Positions 16,099-25,699 are shown, counted from the first letter of the stretch. The stretch is DNA of 52,219 nt from Methylomonas sp. (GCA_026988155.1 JALSLW010000091.1:1-52219), one strand, 5' to 3'. Program-made: numbers and translations. The notes: generated by a model from the letters alone, not told the origin.

Positions 16099-18117
16099 AT
16101 GTCTGAAAGAAAAATTCTTGTTACTAGCGCTTTACCGTATGCCAATGGCTCCATTCACTTAGGCCATTTGGTTGAATATATTCAAACTGATATTTGGGTT
16201 CGTTTTCAAAAGCAAAGAGGCAATCAATGTCTTTATGTTTGTGCTGACGATACTCATGGCACTCCGATTATGCTGCGTGCTGATAAGGAAGGCATAACAC
16301 CTGAACAGCTGATTGCAAAGGTAGAAAAAGAACATCTGGAAGATTTTGATGACTTTGGGGTGGCTTTTGATAACTTTCACAGTACGCATTCAGAAGAAAA
16401 CAAAGAGTGTTCCTGTCTAATTTATACCCGTTTACGTGATGGAGGGCATATCAGTAAGCGTACGATTACCCAGGCTTATGATCCCGTAAAAAATATGTTT
16501 TTGCCTGATCGCTTTATTAAAGGCGACTGTCCAAAATGTGGTGCGAAAGAACAGTATGGAGATAACTGCGAAGCGTGTGGTGCAACGTATTCTCCCATCG
16601 AGTTAAAAAATGCAGTCTCAGTTGTCTCTGGCGAAAAGCCTATTGAAAAAGATTCTGAGCATTACTTTTTTAATTTGGCAGATTTCACTGAAATGCTTGA
16701 CTCCTGGACTAAAGCAGAAGACCATCTGCAGCCGGAAGTCCGTAACAAAATGGCAGAATGGCTGGAAAATGGTCTACAGCAGTGGGATATTTCCCGTGAT
16801 GCGCCTTATTTTGGTTTTGAAATTCCTGATGCACCTGGTAAATATTTTTATGTCTGGCTGGATGCACCGATTGGCTATATGGCCAGTTTTAAAAACCTGT
16901 GTGATAAGCAGGGGCTGGATTTTGATGAATATTGGGGCAGGGATAGTGATGTTGAGCTTTATCATTTTATCGGCAAAGACATTATTTATTTTCATGCTCT
17001 ATTTTGGCCGGCAATGTTGAGCGGGGCAAATTTTAGAACGCCTAGTGCTGTTTTTTCCCACGGTTTTTTAACTGTAAATGGCGAAAAAATGTCCAAGTCA
17101 CGTGGCACTTTTATTAAAGCCCGAACCTATCTGGAGCACTTAAATCCTGAATATTTACGCTATTATTTTGCAGCTAAATTAACTAATGGCATCGATGATC
17201 TTGACCTGAATTTTGATGATTTTTCACAAAGAGTCAACTCTGATTTGGTAGGAAAAGTAGTCAATATTGCCAGTCGAAGCAGTGGGTTTATCAAAAAAAG
17301 GTTTGACGGAAAACTTTCTGCAAATTGCTCAGAACCAGAATTATTCCAGCATTTTGTTGATGCTAATGCCCTCATAGCAGAACTGTATGAAAATCGCGAG
17401 TTTGGTAAAGCTATGCGTGAGATTATGGCATTGGCAGATAAAGCTAATCAATACATTGATGAGAAAAAGCCCTGGCTGATTGCTAAAGAAGAAGGCAAAG
17501 ATGCTGAATTACATGATATTTGCTCAATGGGCATTAATTTGTTTCGCATGTTAATTGCCTATTTAAAACCGGTGATTCCTGCATTGGCAGAAAATGCTGA
17601 AAGCTTTTTAAATATTGATATTCAGGCTTGGCCTGCTGATGCAAAGCCATTGCTAGACCATGAAATTAAAAAATTTAAACCGCTGATGACGCGTGTAGAA
17701 GCGGATAAAATTGAAGCCATTATTGAGGCATCAAAAGAGCATTTAGAAAAAATAGCTGAACCCGCCGTTAAAAAATGTGAGCCTATTGCGGATACTATTG
17801 AGTTTGATGATTTTGCCAAGATTGATTTGCGTATTGCAAAAATCATTAAAGCAGAGCATGTTGAAGGTGCTGATAAATTATTGCAGTTAACGGTTGATAT
17901 TGGCGATGAAACCCGAAATGTTTTCGCCGGCATTAAATCTGCCTATGCTCCAGAAGAGCTTGAAGGAAAGTTGACTGTAGTAGTTGCTAATCTGGCACCC
18001 AGAAAAATGCGTTTTGGACTTTCGGAAGGTATGGTTTTGGCTGCGGGACCCGGTGGAAAAGAGATATGGGTTTTGAATCCTGATGAAGGTGCTCAGCCAG
18101 GTATGCGGGTTAAATAG
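16099..18117 (+). CDS. metG: Methionyl-tRNA synthetase
   Basis: 672 aa, close to the 677 aa of E. coli MetG. Class I motifs are HLGH (residues 22-25, with [12 protein letters not shown]) and KMSKS (near residue 331). A zinc-binding insert ([18 protein letters not shown]) lies around residues 143-160. The C-terminal tRNA-binding OB-fold ([31 protein letters not shown]) indicates the dimeric form. It charges initiator and elongator tRNA-Met in the cytoplasm. The ATG lacks a strong Shine-Dalgarno. Confidence 0.97.
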   Translation: MSERKILVTSALPYANGSIHLGHLVEYIQTDIWVRFQKQRGNQCLYVCADDTHGTPIMLRADKEGITPEQLIAKVEKEHLEDFDDFGVAFDNFHSTHSEENKECSCLIYTRLRDGGHISKRTITQAYDPVKNMFLPDRFIKGDCPKCGAKEQYGDNCEACGATYSPIELKNAVSVVSGEKPIEKDSEHYFFNLADFTEMLDSWTKAEDHLQPEVRNKMAEWLENGLQQWDISRDAPYFGFEIPDAPGKYFYVWLDAPIGYMASFKNLCDKQGLDFDEYWGRDSDVELYHFIGKDIIYFHALFWPAMLSGANFRTPSAVFSHGFLTVNGEKMSKSRGTFIKARTYLEHLNPEYLRYYFAAKLTNGIDDLDLNFDDFSQRVNSDLVGKVVNIASRSSGFIKKRFDGKLSANCSEPELFQHFVDANALIAELYENREFGKAMREIMALADKANQYIDEKKPWLIAKEEGKDAELHDICSMGINLFRMLIAYLKPVIPALAENAESFLNIDIQAWPADAKPLLDHEIKKFKPLMTRVEADKIEAIIEASKEHLEKIAEPAVKKCEPIADTIEFDDFAKIDLRIAKIIKAEHVEGADKLLQLTVDIGDETRNVFAGIKSAYAPEELEGKLTVVVANLAPRKMRFGLSEGMVLAAGPGGKEIWVLNPDEGAQPGMRVK

Positions 18118-18170
18118 CATGCATCATTTATTTTCATTGTCTATCGTTCAGAAACATTAGAGAGATAAAA

Positions 18171-19856
18171 ATGTTTTGTTATCACTGTCAAGAAGCAAAA
18201 AAAAACCTAGTCTGTGACAAGACAGGAATTTGCGGTAAAAAAGAGAATGTCTCCAGTCTGCAGGATTTACTTATGTTCAGCTTAAAAGGGCTGGCGTACT
18301 ATTGCTGCCAGGCTGAGGAGTTTGGGCTGGTCAGTGATAAAACCAACCGATTTATGGCGAGAGCTCTATTTTCAATGGTTACCAATGTCAACTTTTCCGC
18401 AACGGAATTTGTAACCTTGATTGATGAAGCTGTCAGACGCAGAGACTCTGTTAGAGATAAGTTTAAAGCGGCTTATCAGCAAAAGCACCAGCAGGAGTTT
18501 CAGCAGCCGTTGGCCGAAGAGGCAGAGTGGCAATATGACGCAGTTGACGAGCAGGCTTTTACGGATAAGGGTGCCAAGGTAGGTGTGGAAAAAGACCATG
18601 AATTGCTCGACCCAGATGTACATGCCCTTCAGGAAACATTGCTATATGCAGTAAAAGGCATAGCTTCTCTAGCTGTACATAACCTGGAAATGAAAGTAGA
18701 TCCGCTGCAATATATAGATCAATATCGTTTTATCCATCAGGCCCTGAGCTTTACGTTAAACAAAGACAATGAGCTTGAAGATGTTTTGCAACTAGTTTTA
18801 CACAGTGGAGAGCTGGGGTTAACCGCAATGGGCCTGCTGGAAATAGCCCATTGCAAAAAATTTGGCGATCCTGTGCCGACTACGGTATATCTTGATGCCA
18901 TGGATAACCCTGGCATATTGGTTTCAGGACATGATCTGCAAGATATTGAAGACTTATTGGAACAAACTGCAGATACGGGCGTTGACATCTATACCCATGG
19001 CGAAGCGCTGTCAGCACACGCCTATCCGGCATTTAAAAAATATTTTAATTTAGTCGCTAATTACGGTGGCGCCTGGCAAGCTCAAAAAACAGAATTTCCA
19101 AAATTTAACGGGCCCATTTTAGTTACTACCAATAGTATTCAGCAGCCGAAAAAAACTTATGAAGAAAAGCTATTCAGTACGGGCATGGTTGCTTGGCAAG
19201 GCGTGCAACATATAGCTGATCGTAAAGCAGGACAGCGCAAAGACTTTAGTAAAATTATAGATGCAGCCAAACAGAGCAAAATGCCCACAGCTCTCACGGA
19301 AGGTGCTTTTGTTACAGGTTATGGCCTTAAAGCGATAATGAAGTTAACGGACCAAGTTGCAGAAGCAATTAAATCAGAAAAAATCAAGCGGATTGTTGTT
19401 ATAGCGGGAACAGATGGCCGCCACAAAGAGCGTAAATATTACACAGAGCTAAGCGAAGCATTGCCAGAAACCACTCTGATTCTCACGGCCGGGGACGTGA
19501 AATATCGTTTCCTAGCGCATGATTTTGGCCAAATTGAAGGTATTCCTAGGCTGTTGGATGTTGGGCAAAGCAATGATTTTTCAATTATTATCAGTTTCAT
19601 GCAAGGGTTGTTGCAGACATTGGGGCTAAGTGACTTTAATGCTTTGCCAGTCTCCTTTAATATTGCCTGGTATGAACAGAAAACTATTTTAATCATGTTG
19701 GCGCTGTTTGCAATGAATGTTGAAAATATTCGAGTTGGCCCAACTTTACCACCATTTTTTACTCCGCCAATTTTAGACTTGCTGGCTGATAGATATGGTT
19801 TAAAAGGTATCGACACAGTAGAAAATGATATTGAATCAATCATGGCTGGGAACTGA
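18171..19856 (+). CDS. hcp: Hybrid cluster protein (hydroxylamine reductase)
   Basis: 561 aa, class I Hcp length. The N-terminal [4Fe-4S] ligands are Cys3, Cys6, Cys15 and Cys21 (MFCYHCQEAKK...CDKTGIC). Downstream motifs of the hybrid Fe-S-O cluster domain are present, including DMLDNPGILVSGHDLQD-like DNPGILVSGHD, FNGPILVTTN and VIAGTDGR. Hcp acts in the cytoplasm as an NO reductase / protein S-nitrosylase and can reduce hydroxylamine, relevant for methanotrophs that co-oxidise ammonia. No Hcr reductase is adjacent. The downstream RnfB-like ferredoxin (63 bp away) is a plausible electron donor. Confidence 0.95.
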   Translation: MFCYHCQEAKKNLVCDKTGICGKKENVSSLQDLLMFSLKGLAYYCCQAEEFGLVSDKTNRFMARALFSMVTNVNFSATEFVTLIDEAVRRRDSVRDKFKAAYQQKHQQEFQQPLAEEAEWQYDAVDEQAFTDKGAKVGVEKDHELLDPDVHALQETLLYAVKGIASLAVHNLEMKVDPLQYIDQYRFIHQALSFTLNKDNELEDVLQLVLHSGELGLTAMGLLEIAHCKKFGDPVPTTVYLDAMDNPGILVSGHDLQDIEDLLEQTADTGVDIYTHGEALSAHAYPAFKKYFNLVANYGGAWQAQKTEFPKFNGPILVTTNSIQQPKKTYEEKLFSTGMVAWQGVQHIADRKAGQRKDFSKIIDAAKQSKMPTALTEGAFVTGYGLKAIMKLTDQVAEAIKSEKIKRIVVIAGTDGRHKERKYYTELSEALPETTLILTAGDVKYRFLAHDFGQIEGIPRLLDVGQSNDFSIIISFMQGLLQTLGLSDFNALPVSFNIAWYEQKTILIMLALFAMNVENIRVGPTLPPFFTPPILDLLADRYGLKGIDTVENDIESIMAGN

Positions 19857-19919
19857 GCCGACTCCCTGCTGGAGAAGGAGGAGTCATAAAACTCAAAAAA
19901 TTTTGGAGCATTTAAAAGG

Positions 19920-20477
19920 ATGACGCAATCTCTGATTGAGCAGATTGATGCTCTATTGCCACAAACACAATGTACGAAATGTGGCTATACAGGCTGCAAG
20001 CCTTATGCGCAGGCAATAAATGATGGCAATGCCGAGATAAATCAATGTCCGCCTGGCGGGGCTGAAGGTATCAGAAAACTTGCCGAACTGTTAGGTGTAG
20101 AAGAAAAGCCATTAAATCAAGACTTCGGCTTTGAGCGATCAAGAAAAGTAGCGTTTGTAAAAGAAGAAGATTGCATTGGCTGTACCAAATGTCTGCCACC
20201 TTGCCCTGTAGATGCCATACTTGGTTCCAACAAGCAGATGCATACTGTTATTGCTGATGAATGCACAGGCTGTGAGTTATGCATCACGCCCTGCCCTGTA
20301 GATTGCATCGTTATGAAAGATTTGGAGGTGTCCTCTGTCTGGAGCAAGACTTGTGCAGATCATGCCAAACAAAGATATCAGAATAAACAGCTTCGGTTGC
20401 AAAAACAGCTGGATGAAAAGGCAGAGCGCCTAAAAAAACAAAAGCAGAGACTGGCTAAACTGAAGACCAAAAAATAA
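19920..20477 (+). CDS. RnfB-like soluble iron-sulfur protein
   Basis: 185 aa. It starts directly at the Fe-S domain of RnfB ([22 protein letters not shown]...CPPGG, four Cys), lacking the N-terminal membrane helix of true RnfB. Two ferredoxin-type [4Fe-4S] motifs follow ([16 protein letters not shown] and [16 protein letters not shown]). The last about 45 residues are a highly charged coiled coil ([28 protein letters not shown]). No other rnf genes are nearby. Such free-standing RnfB-like ferredoxins are common in beta/gammaproteobacteria and presumably shuttle electrons. The position after hcp suggests a link with Hcp, by inference. Confidence 0.85.
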   Translation: MTQSLIEQIDALLPQTQCTKCGYTGCKPYAQAINDGNAEINQCPPGGAEGIRKLAELLGVEEKPLNQDFGFERSRKVAFVKEEDCIGCTKCLPPCPVDAILGSNKQMHTVIADECTGCELCITPCPVDCIVMKDLEVSSVWSKTCADHAKQRYQNKQLRLQKQLDEKAERLKKQKQRLAKLKTKK

Positions 20478-20498
20478 ACTGTTTATTAGTTTTTCCCG

Positions 20499-20504
20499 TA
20501 TAAT
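20499..20504 (+). promoter_or_regulatory. -10 element of the tRNA-Arg gene
   Basis: TATAAT 19 bp before the mature tRNA 5' end. The -35 hexamer is not distinctive. Confidence 0.45.
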
Positions 20505-20522
20505 TGCACCTCTACATATTAT

Positions 20523-20599
20523 GCGCCCGTAGCTCAGCTGGATAGAGTGTCGCCCTCCGAAGGCGAATGTCGGATGTTCGAATCATCTCGGGCGCGCCA
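20523..20599 (+). tRNA. tRNA-Arg (anticodon CCG)
   Basis: 77 nt. The acceptor stem GCGCCCG pairs with CGGGCGC (20589-20595), with discriminator G and an encoded CCA (20597-20599). D-arm TAGCTCAGCTGGATAGAG. The anticodon stem TCGCC/GGCGA encloses loop CTCCGAA with anticodon CCG at 20557-20559, reading CGG. The T-loop TTCGAAT closes the cloverleaf. Confidence 0.95.
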
Positions 20600-21021
20600 T
20601 TTATTTCCCCCCCAAACTAGATAGTTCAGAGTTATGAATTTTGAGAGCATTACTCTGCCGCAGAGCAGATTTTAGTCACGGATGTCGATTGGAATAGTCG
20701 CTACGTTCACTGCAGTTCTTAAGTACCCACGTAAAATTATTTTAACCGGGGTTCTTGCCAGATAGTTTCGGCATTTTTTGGGTTGATTCCTAAATTATGA
20801 TGGCTCTACTCTACAGGTTTAGAATAGATTAGCCATATAACGAGCTCTGCATCACTGAAAACACCTACCCAAAAAGTGGAGAAACGCGAAATTACAATGC
20901 AAGATATTGGTTTAATAGTGATTTCAAGAAACACAAGCATAACTCCCAGGTTGGGGGTATACTTTTTGAAAGTGCTTCGGGATCAATAAATTGAGCTATA
21001 AACCATAGACAACTGATTTTT
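20600..21021. other. Gene-free region after tRNA-Arg
   Basis: No supportable frame. It contains one decayed arm of palindromic family A at 20720-20745 and AT-rich sequence. No duplicated tRNA 3' end, integrase or phage gene is visible. Confidence 0.55.
20720..20745. repeat. Single arm of palindromic family A
   Basis: TAAGTACCCACGTAAAATTA and the following six bases differ at 2 of 26 positions from the outer arm at 1517-1542. The partner arm is not found nearby, so this is a remnant. Confidence 0.7.
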
Positions 21022-21660
21022 TTAAGCTAAACACTGCTCAAAAACTTCTATCGCCTCTTCACAGGAAATAATATCCTTTTCGCTGTTCAAAATATAATGC
21101 GCTAAATTTAAGATATATTTCCAGTGATTCTTATTTTCGATAAACCGAAAGGCCTGCGAAAACAGTTCAATCATTTTTTCTTCGCGCTGAGCTTCTGAAG
21201 TAATAAAATATTCTAAATAGCCATAGGCTTTTTTAACATCAGAAGAACCGCCATAGTAATTTAAGGCATGCGTATTGATAAGATTAAAGCTAAAGGCTTC
21301 ATCATCTCTTATTGAAACATATTTTGCTTCAGCTAAAGGCCCAACTAACAGGTTAATAATATCTGCTTCATAAGCGGTTTGATACTTTAATTGGTCCGAC
21401 AAAGACAAGGTCTCTGGGTTATCTATTCCTGCAAGTGGCAAGTTTTGAATTAAATGGCCATCTATTACTTTGGCAACTGCAAGTTTATCTGATGCAGTTG
21501 CTTTTTTAATCTGAATTTGAAAAAACACGGGTGGCAATTTTTTTTGCCTATTGCCTAAATAAATGCTGGCGGCATGTCCTGCTTCATGAAATGCCGTTTG
21601 ATGAGTGAGTTCCTGGATATTTTTTATGTAAGAGTAATCTGATTGATAATTGCGCTGCAT
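21022..21660 (-). CDS. Free-standing M41 (FtsH-type) zinc peptidase domain
   Basis: 212 aa from ATG 21660, chosen because GGAG lies five bases upstream; an in-frame TTG four codons earlier is less likely. HEAGH (residues 25-29) is the zinc site, and GPLAEAKY followed by GGSSDVKKAYGYLEYF resembles the FtsH GxxAEE...TGxSNDLxxAT region that carries the third zinc ligand. There is no AAA+ module and no transmembrane segment, both present in FtsH. It is therefore a soluble M41-like domain, either an unfoldase-independent peptidase or a partner for another ATPase. A strong terminator on this strand lies only 24 bp upstream of the ATG. Confidence 0.75.
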   Translation of the reverse strand: MQRNYQSDYSYIKNIQELTHQTAFHEAGHAASIYLGNRQKKLPPVFFQIQIKKATASDKLAVAKVIDGHLIQNLPLAGIDNPETLSLSDQLKYQTAYEADIINLLVGPLAEAKYVSIRDDEAFSFNLINTHALNYYGGSSDVKKAYGYLEYFITSEAQREEKMIELFSQAFRFIENKNHWKYILNLAHYILNSEKDIISCEEAIEVFEQCLA

Positions 21661-21683
21661 GACTGTCTCCAAAAAAGCGGCTC

Positions 21684-21710
21684 AAAAAAAATGCGGTCGG
21701 AGAGACCGCA
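21684..21710 (-). terminator. Strong intrinsic terminator within the apparent leader of the M41 gene
   Basis: On the minus strand a perfect 7-bp stem TGCGGTC (21704-21710 complement) / GACCGCA (21692-21698 complement) with a 5-nt loop is followed by eight T (21691-21684). It lies downstream of recB and 24 bp ahead of the M41 ATG. It either ends recB transcription or attenuates the M41 gene. Confidence 0.75.
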
Positions 21711-21808
21711 CGAGAGGAAGGATTTGATAAACTCTAAACCTTCTTAAAGGAGAAGGTGCATACAAGAGTTGGATACAGTTTAACGAGAGATTTTTTTTTT
21801 GAAAACGT

Positions 21809-21834
21809 GACATTTTGACGCGTGACAAAATGTC
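21809..21834. promoter_or_regulatory. Perfect 9-bp dyad upstream of sigma-54 promoter
   Basis: GACATTTTG (21809-21817) and CAAAATGTC (21826-21834) are exact inverted repeats with an 8-bp centre containing ACGCGT. It ends 8 bp before the sigma-54 promoter. It is a likely operator or activator site; the cognate protein is unknown. Confidence 0.55.
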
Positions 21835-21842
21835 GCTCTAAA

Positions 21843-21858
21843 TGGCACTCTACTTGCA
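21843..21858 (+). promoter_or_regulatory. Consensus sigma-54 promoter
   Basis: TGGCACTCTACTTGCA matches the RpoN consensus TGGCAC-N5-TTGCA at every fixed position, with the GG-N10-GC core intact. It reads on the plus strand, toward the 3' end of recB, with no recognised plus-strand gene downstream. Confidence 0.7.
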
Positions 21859-21869
21859 TTATATATCTA

Positions 21870-21976
21870 TTGGCCGGTGATATTTCTTTAAAAATCAACA
21901 AGAAAATTGAAGAAATAAACAAATGTGCGCTATATGCCCTGTTTTATTGTGGGATATAACACGATTTTATTTTTTT
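21870..21976 (+). ncRNA. Candidate sigma-54-dependent small RNA (about 105 nt)
   Basis: The predicted RNA begins about 12 bp past the -12 element. It ends at a hairpin (TATATGCCC 21931-21939 / GGGATATA 21951-21958) followed after five bases by a T-rich tract to 21976. A 49-codon frame from ATG 21923 also exists but has no convincing ribosome site. If termination fails, the RNA becomes antisense to the 3' end of recB. Prediction only. Confidence 0.35.
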
Positions 21977-22061
21977 GTTCCAGGGTTGAGGCATTTGGAG
22001 GTTTCCAGAAATAAAATTAATTTTTTACTCGATGGCAATCGCTGCCAAATTATTTCAGGCA

Positions 22062-25000
22062 CTAGCTTATAAAAAGTTCTGTTAATTGTTCAACTTTGCT
22101 AAATTCGGGTTTAATCTGATAGACGCCACTGCTATTTTTGCTTTCGTCCATCCCTCTGACAAATAAATATTTTACTCCTCCAACATGTTCTTCATAGCTA
22201 TAGCCGGGTAATCTGTTTTTTAGATATTGATGCAGCACCACAGAATATATCCAGTATTGCAAGCCGTAATTATGTTCACGCATTGCTTTGACGAGAGTGT
22301 GTTCTTCATAAGTTTCTAGGCTATTGGACTTATAATCTATTACATAGTACTGGCCATCGTATTCGCAGATCAAATCAATAAATCCGGTTAAATAACCACA
22401 AAGTGTTTTTTTAGACAATGGCTGATAGGTTGGGTCATCTTTTAAAATATGATTAATCTGCTTGGCATCTAATGTCTGCATTGAAAGATAAAACGGCATT
22501 TCTTTTAGGCATTGGTTTGCTTTTAGACTATTTAGAGAAAACAGATTATGGTCTTGTGATAGAGGCGTATTAACAGCGTGTTTAAGTAGCAGGTCAATTT
22601 GTTCTGGCACTGCTGTTTTTAATCCATAGCGCAGGCAAGATTTTTCTCGCTGTTGGCTGATATCATTTTCCTCCGCCAATATATGAAAAGGGATATTTTC
22701 TAACAGATCATGAATAACATTCCCTGTATGCGCGCCACGGGGCAGTTCTGAATAATTAACCTCCGCCTGGACGGCAAATTCTTCCTGTGCTTTGTCATCT
22801 GGCAGTTCAGGTGCATCATGAATGCTTAAGGATGATAAGGCGGTATAGCTGCTCATCTGCCAAGGAGTATAAAGTGCCCGATGCCTTTGTTTAAACCCTG
22901 TCGGTTTTTTTGAGGCTGGTAACTGATAGCTAGCTGTAATGGTTTGTTCTGCTTCAATCAGCTGGCATTCAAAAACAGCTGGCTGTTCAGTGCCATAAGC
23001 TTTTAATTTTTCCTGCTGCTGTATAAAATTGTCCTCATAAAAATCTAACAGGTAGGCCATTGCCGAGTCATTGGCTTTATCTTTGCTTCGCACATCAGCC
23101 CAATTTAAGTAGCATCTATATTTTGCACGGGTAACAGCAACATAAAAAACTCTTAAATCTTCGGCCAGTTCTTCCTGCAGCGCCATCTCCCGATGCTGTT
23201 CAAATAAAGCAGAACCTAAATCAGCAATCATCTCATCATTTTCGTAACACTTTATAATATGCCGTTCCTTTTTTAACTGAACACCTCGCTGCCATAAAAA
23301 GGGGCAGAATACGATTGGGAATTCCAGTCCCTTAGCGCTGTGCATGGTGATAATTTTAACTGCATCTTCATCGCTTTCTATGCGCAGCTGCTGTTCATCA
23401 GAGCTTGAGTAGCCGGCGACAGCCTGATTGATATTATGCTGCAGCCAATCCAGAGTTTTATTTACGCCTAAATGTTCATCTATTGCAGCCTGCTGAATCA
23501 GTTCTATGCAATGCTGAAGATTGGTGATGCGTCGTTCTGCCAATGCTAGCATTGATAGATGGGGCAGTATTTTTTCATTGTCCATTATTTGTCGCATCAT
23601 GACCATAAAGCCGTTTTTATGCCAGCTTTGCTGATAATCTAAAAATCGTGACAGCCATCCATCCATAATAAGCTCATCATTAAGTGCTTTAAATAATTGC
23701 TGGCCATTAAGGTTAAAGCAGGACAGGGTCAAAGCCTGTTTAAGCAAGTGATTATTGGTGGGCTGAGCAATTGCCAGCAATAGGGTCAGCAGATCTGTCG
23801 CTTCCGCTGAGGAAAATACTGACTCTCTGCTGTTAATAACAGCGGCAACACCGGCTTCATTTAACGCCTGCTGAAAGGCCTTTGCCTGAGGGTTGCTTCT
23901 TACTAAGATGGCGATATCTCTAGGCAATATTCTAGTGCTCTGACTGGCTATTTGGATATTATAGGCAGGGCTGAGCAAAGCCAATATTTCATTAACAGTG
24001 GCTATTTTTATTTCATTTGCAGCCTTTCCTGCTGACCAGTGTTCATTATCGGTTTTATTCAGCGGCCATAAGACTAGTGGAGGAATCTCTTGCCCGTTTT
24101 TAGTAACGGTGCCTTCTTTAGCTGTTAATGCCGGATTAACATTATGAAACTTGAGGCTCTCGGTATAAAAAGGCCGCTTTCTGGCAAAGAGGCCATTTAC
24201 TCCGGCGACTAACTTAGGGTGAGAGCGCCAATTGCTTCCTAAAGTAAAATGATGCTGAGCCTGTTGCTGGGCTGCAAAATACGAATGGATATCTGCGCCT
24301 CTAAATTTGTAAATGGCTTGTTTTGGGTCACCGATTAAGTATAAATAATGTTTAGGAGAATCGAATAGCGTTGAGAATATAAACCACTGGCTCTGGTCTG
24401 TGTCCTGAAACTCATCAATTAATGCGGCCTGATAACGATACTGAATTTCCTGGCGCAATAGCTGGCCTTTTTTCTCTTTTAAGGCAGAAGCAAAACGGCT
24501 GATTAAGTCATCAAAAGAAAGCACATTAAGCTGCAGCAGCCGTTTGTCCACTTCAACTGTTAATGTTTCTAACAGTGCTCTGCGCAGGGTAAGGCTTATA
24601 GTCTTTATGGCATCATCAATTCTATCAAACAGAGCGGTATCAATAGCGAGAGCATTTAGATAATTTAGTTTTTGCTCATCACTGGGCAAGGGCTTGGCTT
24701 TGCTGGTTTTAAATTTCACACCATTTAAGGAGTCAAGCAAACCCTTTTCAGTCAGCATGGAAAAATCAGGCGATAAAGTACTCTCCCCGTTAAGCCATTG
24801 GATTAAGTTTTGGCTATTATGCTTAAATACAGTAGTAATTGTTTTTTTGAATTTACCCTCAGGCAATTGTTCTTCAATAATGCTGAAAGCAAACAGGATG
24901 GTTTGTTTGCTTTTTTCTATCAGCTGCTTAAGGTCAAGCAGCTTTTGATCTAAGTCCTGATAGACAGGGTAAACAGTCAAATCGGCAGCAATAAAGTCAA

Positions 25001-25574
25001 CACTGGCAAGCAATTGGTCAGGCGTTTTATATTCGGCAGTTAATAAGGAAGCCTCCCAGACTGAGCGCGGATAAATCTGCTTTCGCCAAAAATCATCAGA
25101 GCAAGCCTGTTTGACCGCGCTAATATCGCCCGTTAATTCAGAGTCAAATAGCTGTCCGCTTTCCAGTGCATGTTCAGCAAGAATGCGTTGACAAAACCCG
25201 TGAATGGTAAAGATGCCAGCCTGGTCGATATCTAGCAGTGCATTATTTAACCTTTGAATAATTAATTCAGGCGCCAGGTCTAGAGAATCTAGCCATAGCC
25301 TTATATTGACATCAATTTCATGCTGATCATCTGTTATGGCTAGACGGGTTTCTGCAAGCCTCAGCCTGATCCTGTCTTTAAGCTCCTCAGTTGCCGCCTT
25401 GGTAAAAGTGACAACGAGAATTTGTTTTATATCAAGCTCTTGCTCAACCACAAAGCGCAAAACCAGCATGGCAATTGCATAGGTTTTCCCTGTTCCTGCG
25501 CTGGCTTCAATCAGGTTGATAGCCTTAAAAAGCTCGGTAGAAGATGGATTAAAGCTGGCTTCTGGTGTAGACAT
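22062..25574 (-). CDS. recB: Exodeoxyribonuclease V beta subunit (RecB)
   Basis: 1170 aa, full RecB length (about 1180 in E. coli). Superfamily 1 helicase motifs are present: Walker A EASAGTGKTYAIAML (residues 23-37), motif Ia VTFTKAATEELKDRI, motif II ALIDEFQDTDQSQW, motif III YLIGDPKQAIYKFRGAD, motif V TMHSAKGLEFPIVF, motif VI VAVTRAKYRCY. The C-terminal nuclease domain retains the YVIDYKSN signature. In the RecBCD complex it is the 3'-5' helicase and the nuclease for double-strand break repair. recC normally precedes it and recD normally follows; neither is here. Both flanks are repeat-containing gaps. Base composition is like its neighbours. Confidence 0.95.
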   Translation of the reverse strand: MSTPEASFNPSSTELFKAINLIEASAGTGKTYAIAMLVLRFVVEQELDIKQILVVTFTKAATEELKDRIRLRLAETRLAITDDQHEIDVNIRLWLDSLDLAPELIIQRLNNALLDIDQAGIFTIHGFCQRILAEHALESGQLFDSELTGDISAVKQACSDDFWRKQIYPRSVWEASLLTAEYKTPDQLLASVDFIAADLTVYPVYQDLDQKLLDLKQLIEKSKQTILFAFSIIEEQLPEGKFKKTITTVFKHNSQNLIQWLNGESTLSPDFSMLTEKGLLDSLNGVKFKTSKAKPLPSDEQKLNYLNALAIDTALFDRIDDAIKTISLTLRRALLETLTVEVDKRLLQLNVLSFDDLISRFASALKEKKGQLLRQEIQYRYQAALIDEFQDTDQSQWFIFSTLFDSPKHYLYLIGDPKQAIYKFRGADIHSYFAAQQQAQHHFTLGSNWRSHPKLVAGVNGLFARKRPFYTESLKFHNVNPALTAKEGTVTKNGQEIPPLVLWPLNKTDNEHWSAGKAANEIKIATVNEILALLSPAYNIQIASQSTRILPRDIAILVRSNPQAKAFQQALNEAGVAAVINSRESVFSSAEATDLLTLLLAIAQPTNNHLLKQALTLSCFNLNGQQLFKALNDELIMDGWLSRFLDYQQSWHKNGFMVMMRQIMDNEKILPHLSMLALAERRITNLQHCIELIQQAAIDEHLGVNKTLDWLQHNINQAVAGYSSSDEQQLRIESDEDAVKIITMHSAKGLEFPIVFCPFLWQRGVQLKKERHIIKCYENDEMIADLGSALFEQHREMALQEELAEDLRVFYVAVTRAKYRCYLNWADVRSKDKANDSAMAYLLDFYEDNFIQQQEKLKAYGTEQPAVFECQLIEAEQTITASYQLPASKKPTGFKQRHRALYTPWQMSSYTALSSLSIHDAPELPDDKAQEEFAVQAEVNYSELPRGAHTGNVIHDLLENIPFHILAEENDISQQREKSCLRYGLKTAVPEQIDLLLKHAVNTPLSQDHNLFSLNSLKANQCLKEMPFYLSMQTLDAKQINHILKDDPTYQPLSKKTLCGYLTGFIDLICEYDGQYYVIDYKSNSLETYEEHTLVKAMREHNYGLQYWIYSVVLHQYLKNRLPGYSYEEHVGGVKYLFVRGMDESKNSSGVYQIKPEFSKVEQLTELFIS

Positions 25575-25699
25575 GCTGTGAAATATAGACCGTAATTAGA
25601 TGATAATTGTTTTTGCGGTGTTGGGGCTGAAAGCATTATTTCCATGTAATTGGCTTGCCAGTCAACCTTTTTGCAGATGCTACGCTGCTGATGAAAATG

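Noticed and set aside
20523-20599. tRNA-Arg as an integration site for a genomic island covering 20.6-28 kb
   Set aside because: No duplicated tRNA 3' end, integrase or phage-like gene is visible, and base composition does not shift.
21734-21922. 62-codon minus-strand frame upstream of the M41 gene
   Set aside because: It covers the sigma-54 promoter and dyad, contains a poly-Lys/Phe low-complexity composition from A/T runs, and has no ribosome site.
21923-22071. 49-codon plus-strand frame downstream of the sigma-54 promoter
   Set aside because: Weak ribosome site, runs over the terminator-like hairpin and into the recB 3' end; kept only as a note under the candidate RNA.
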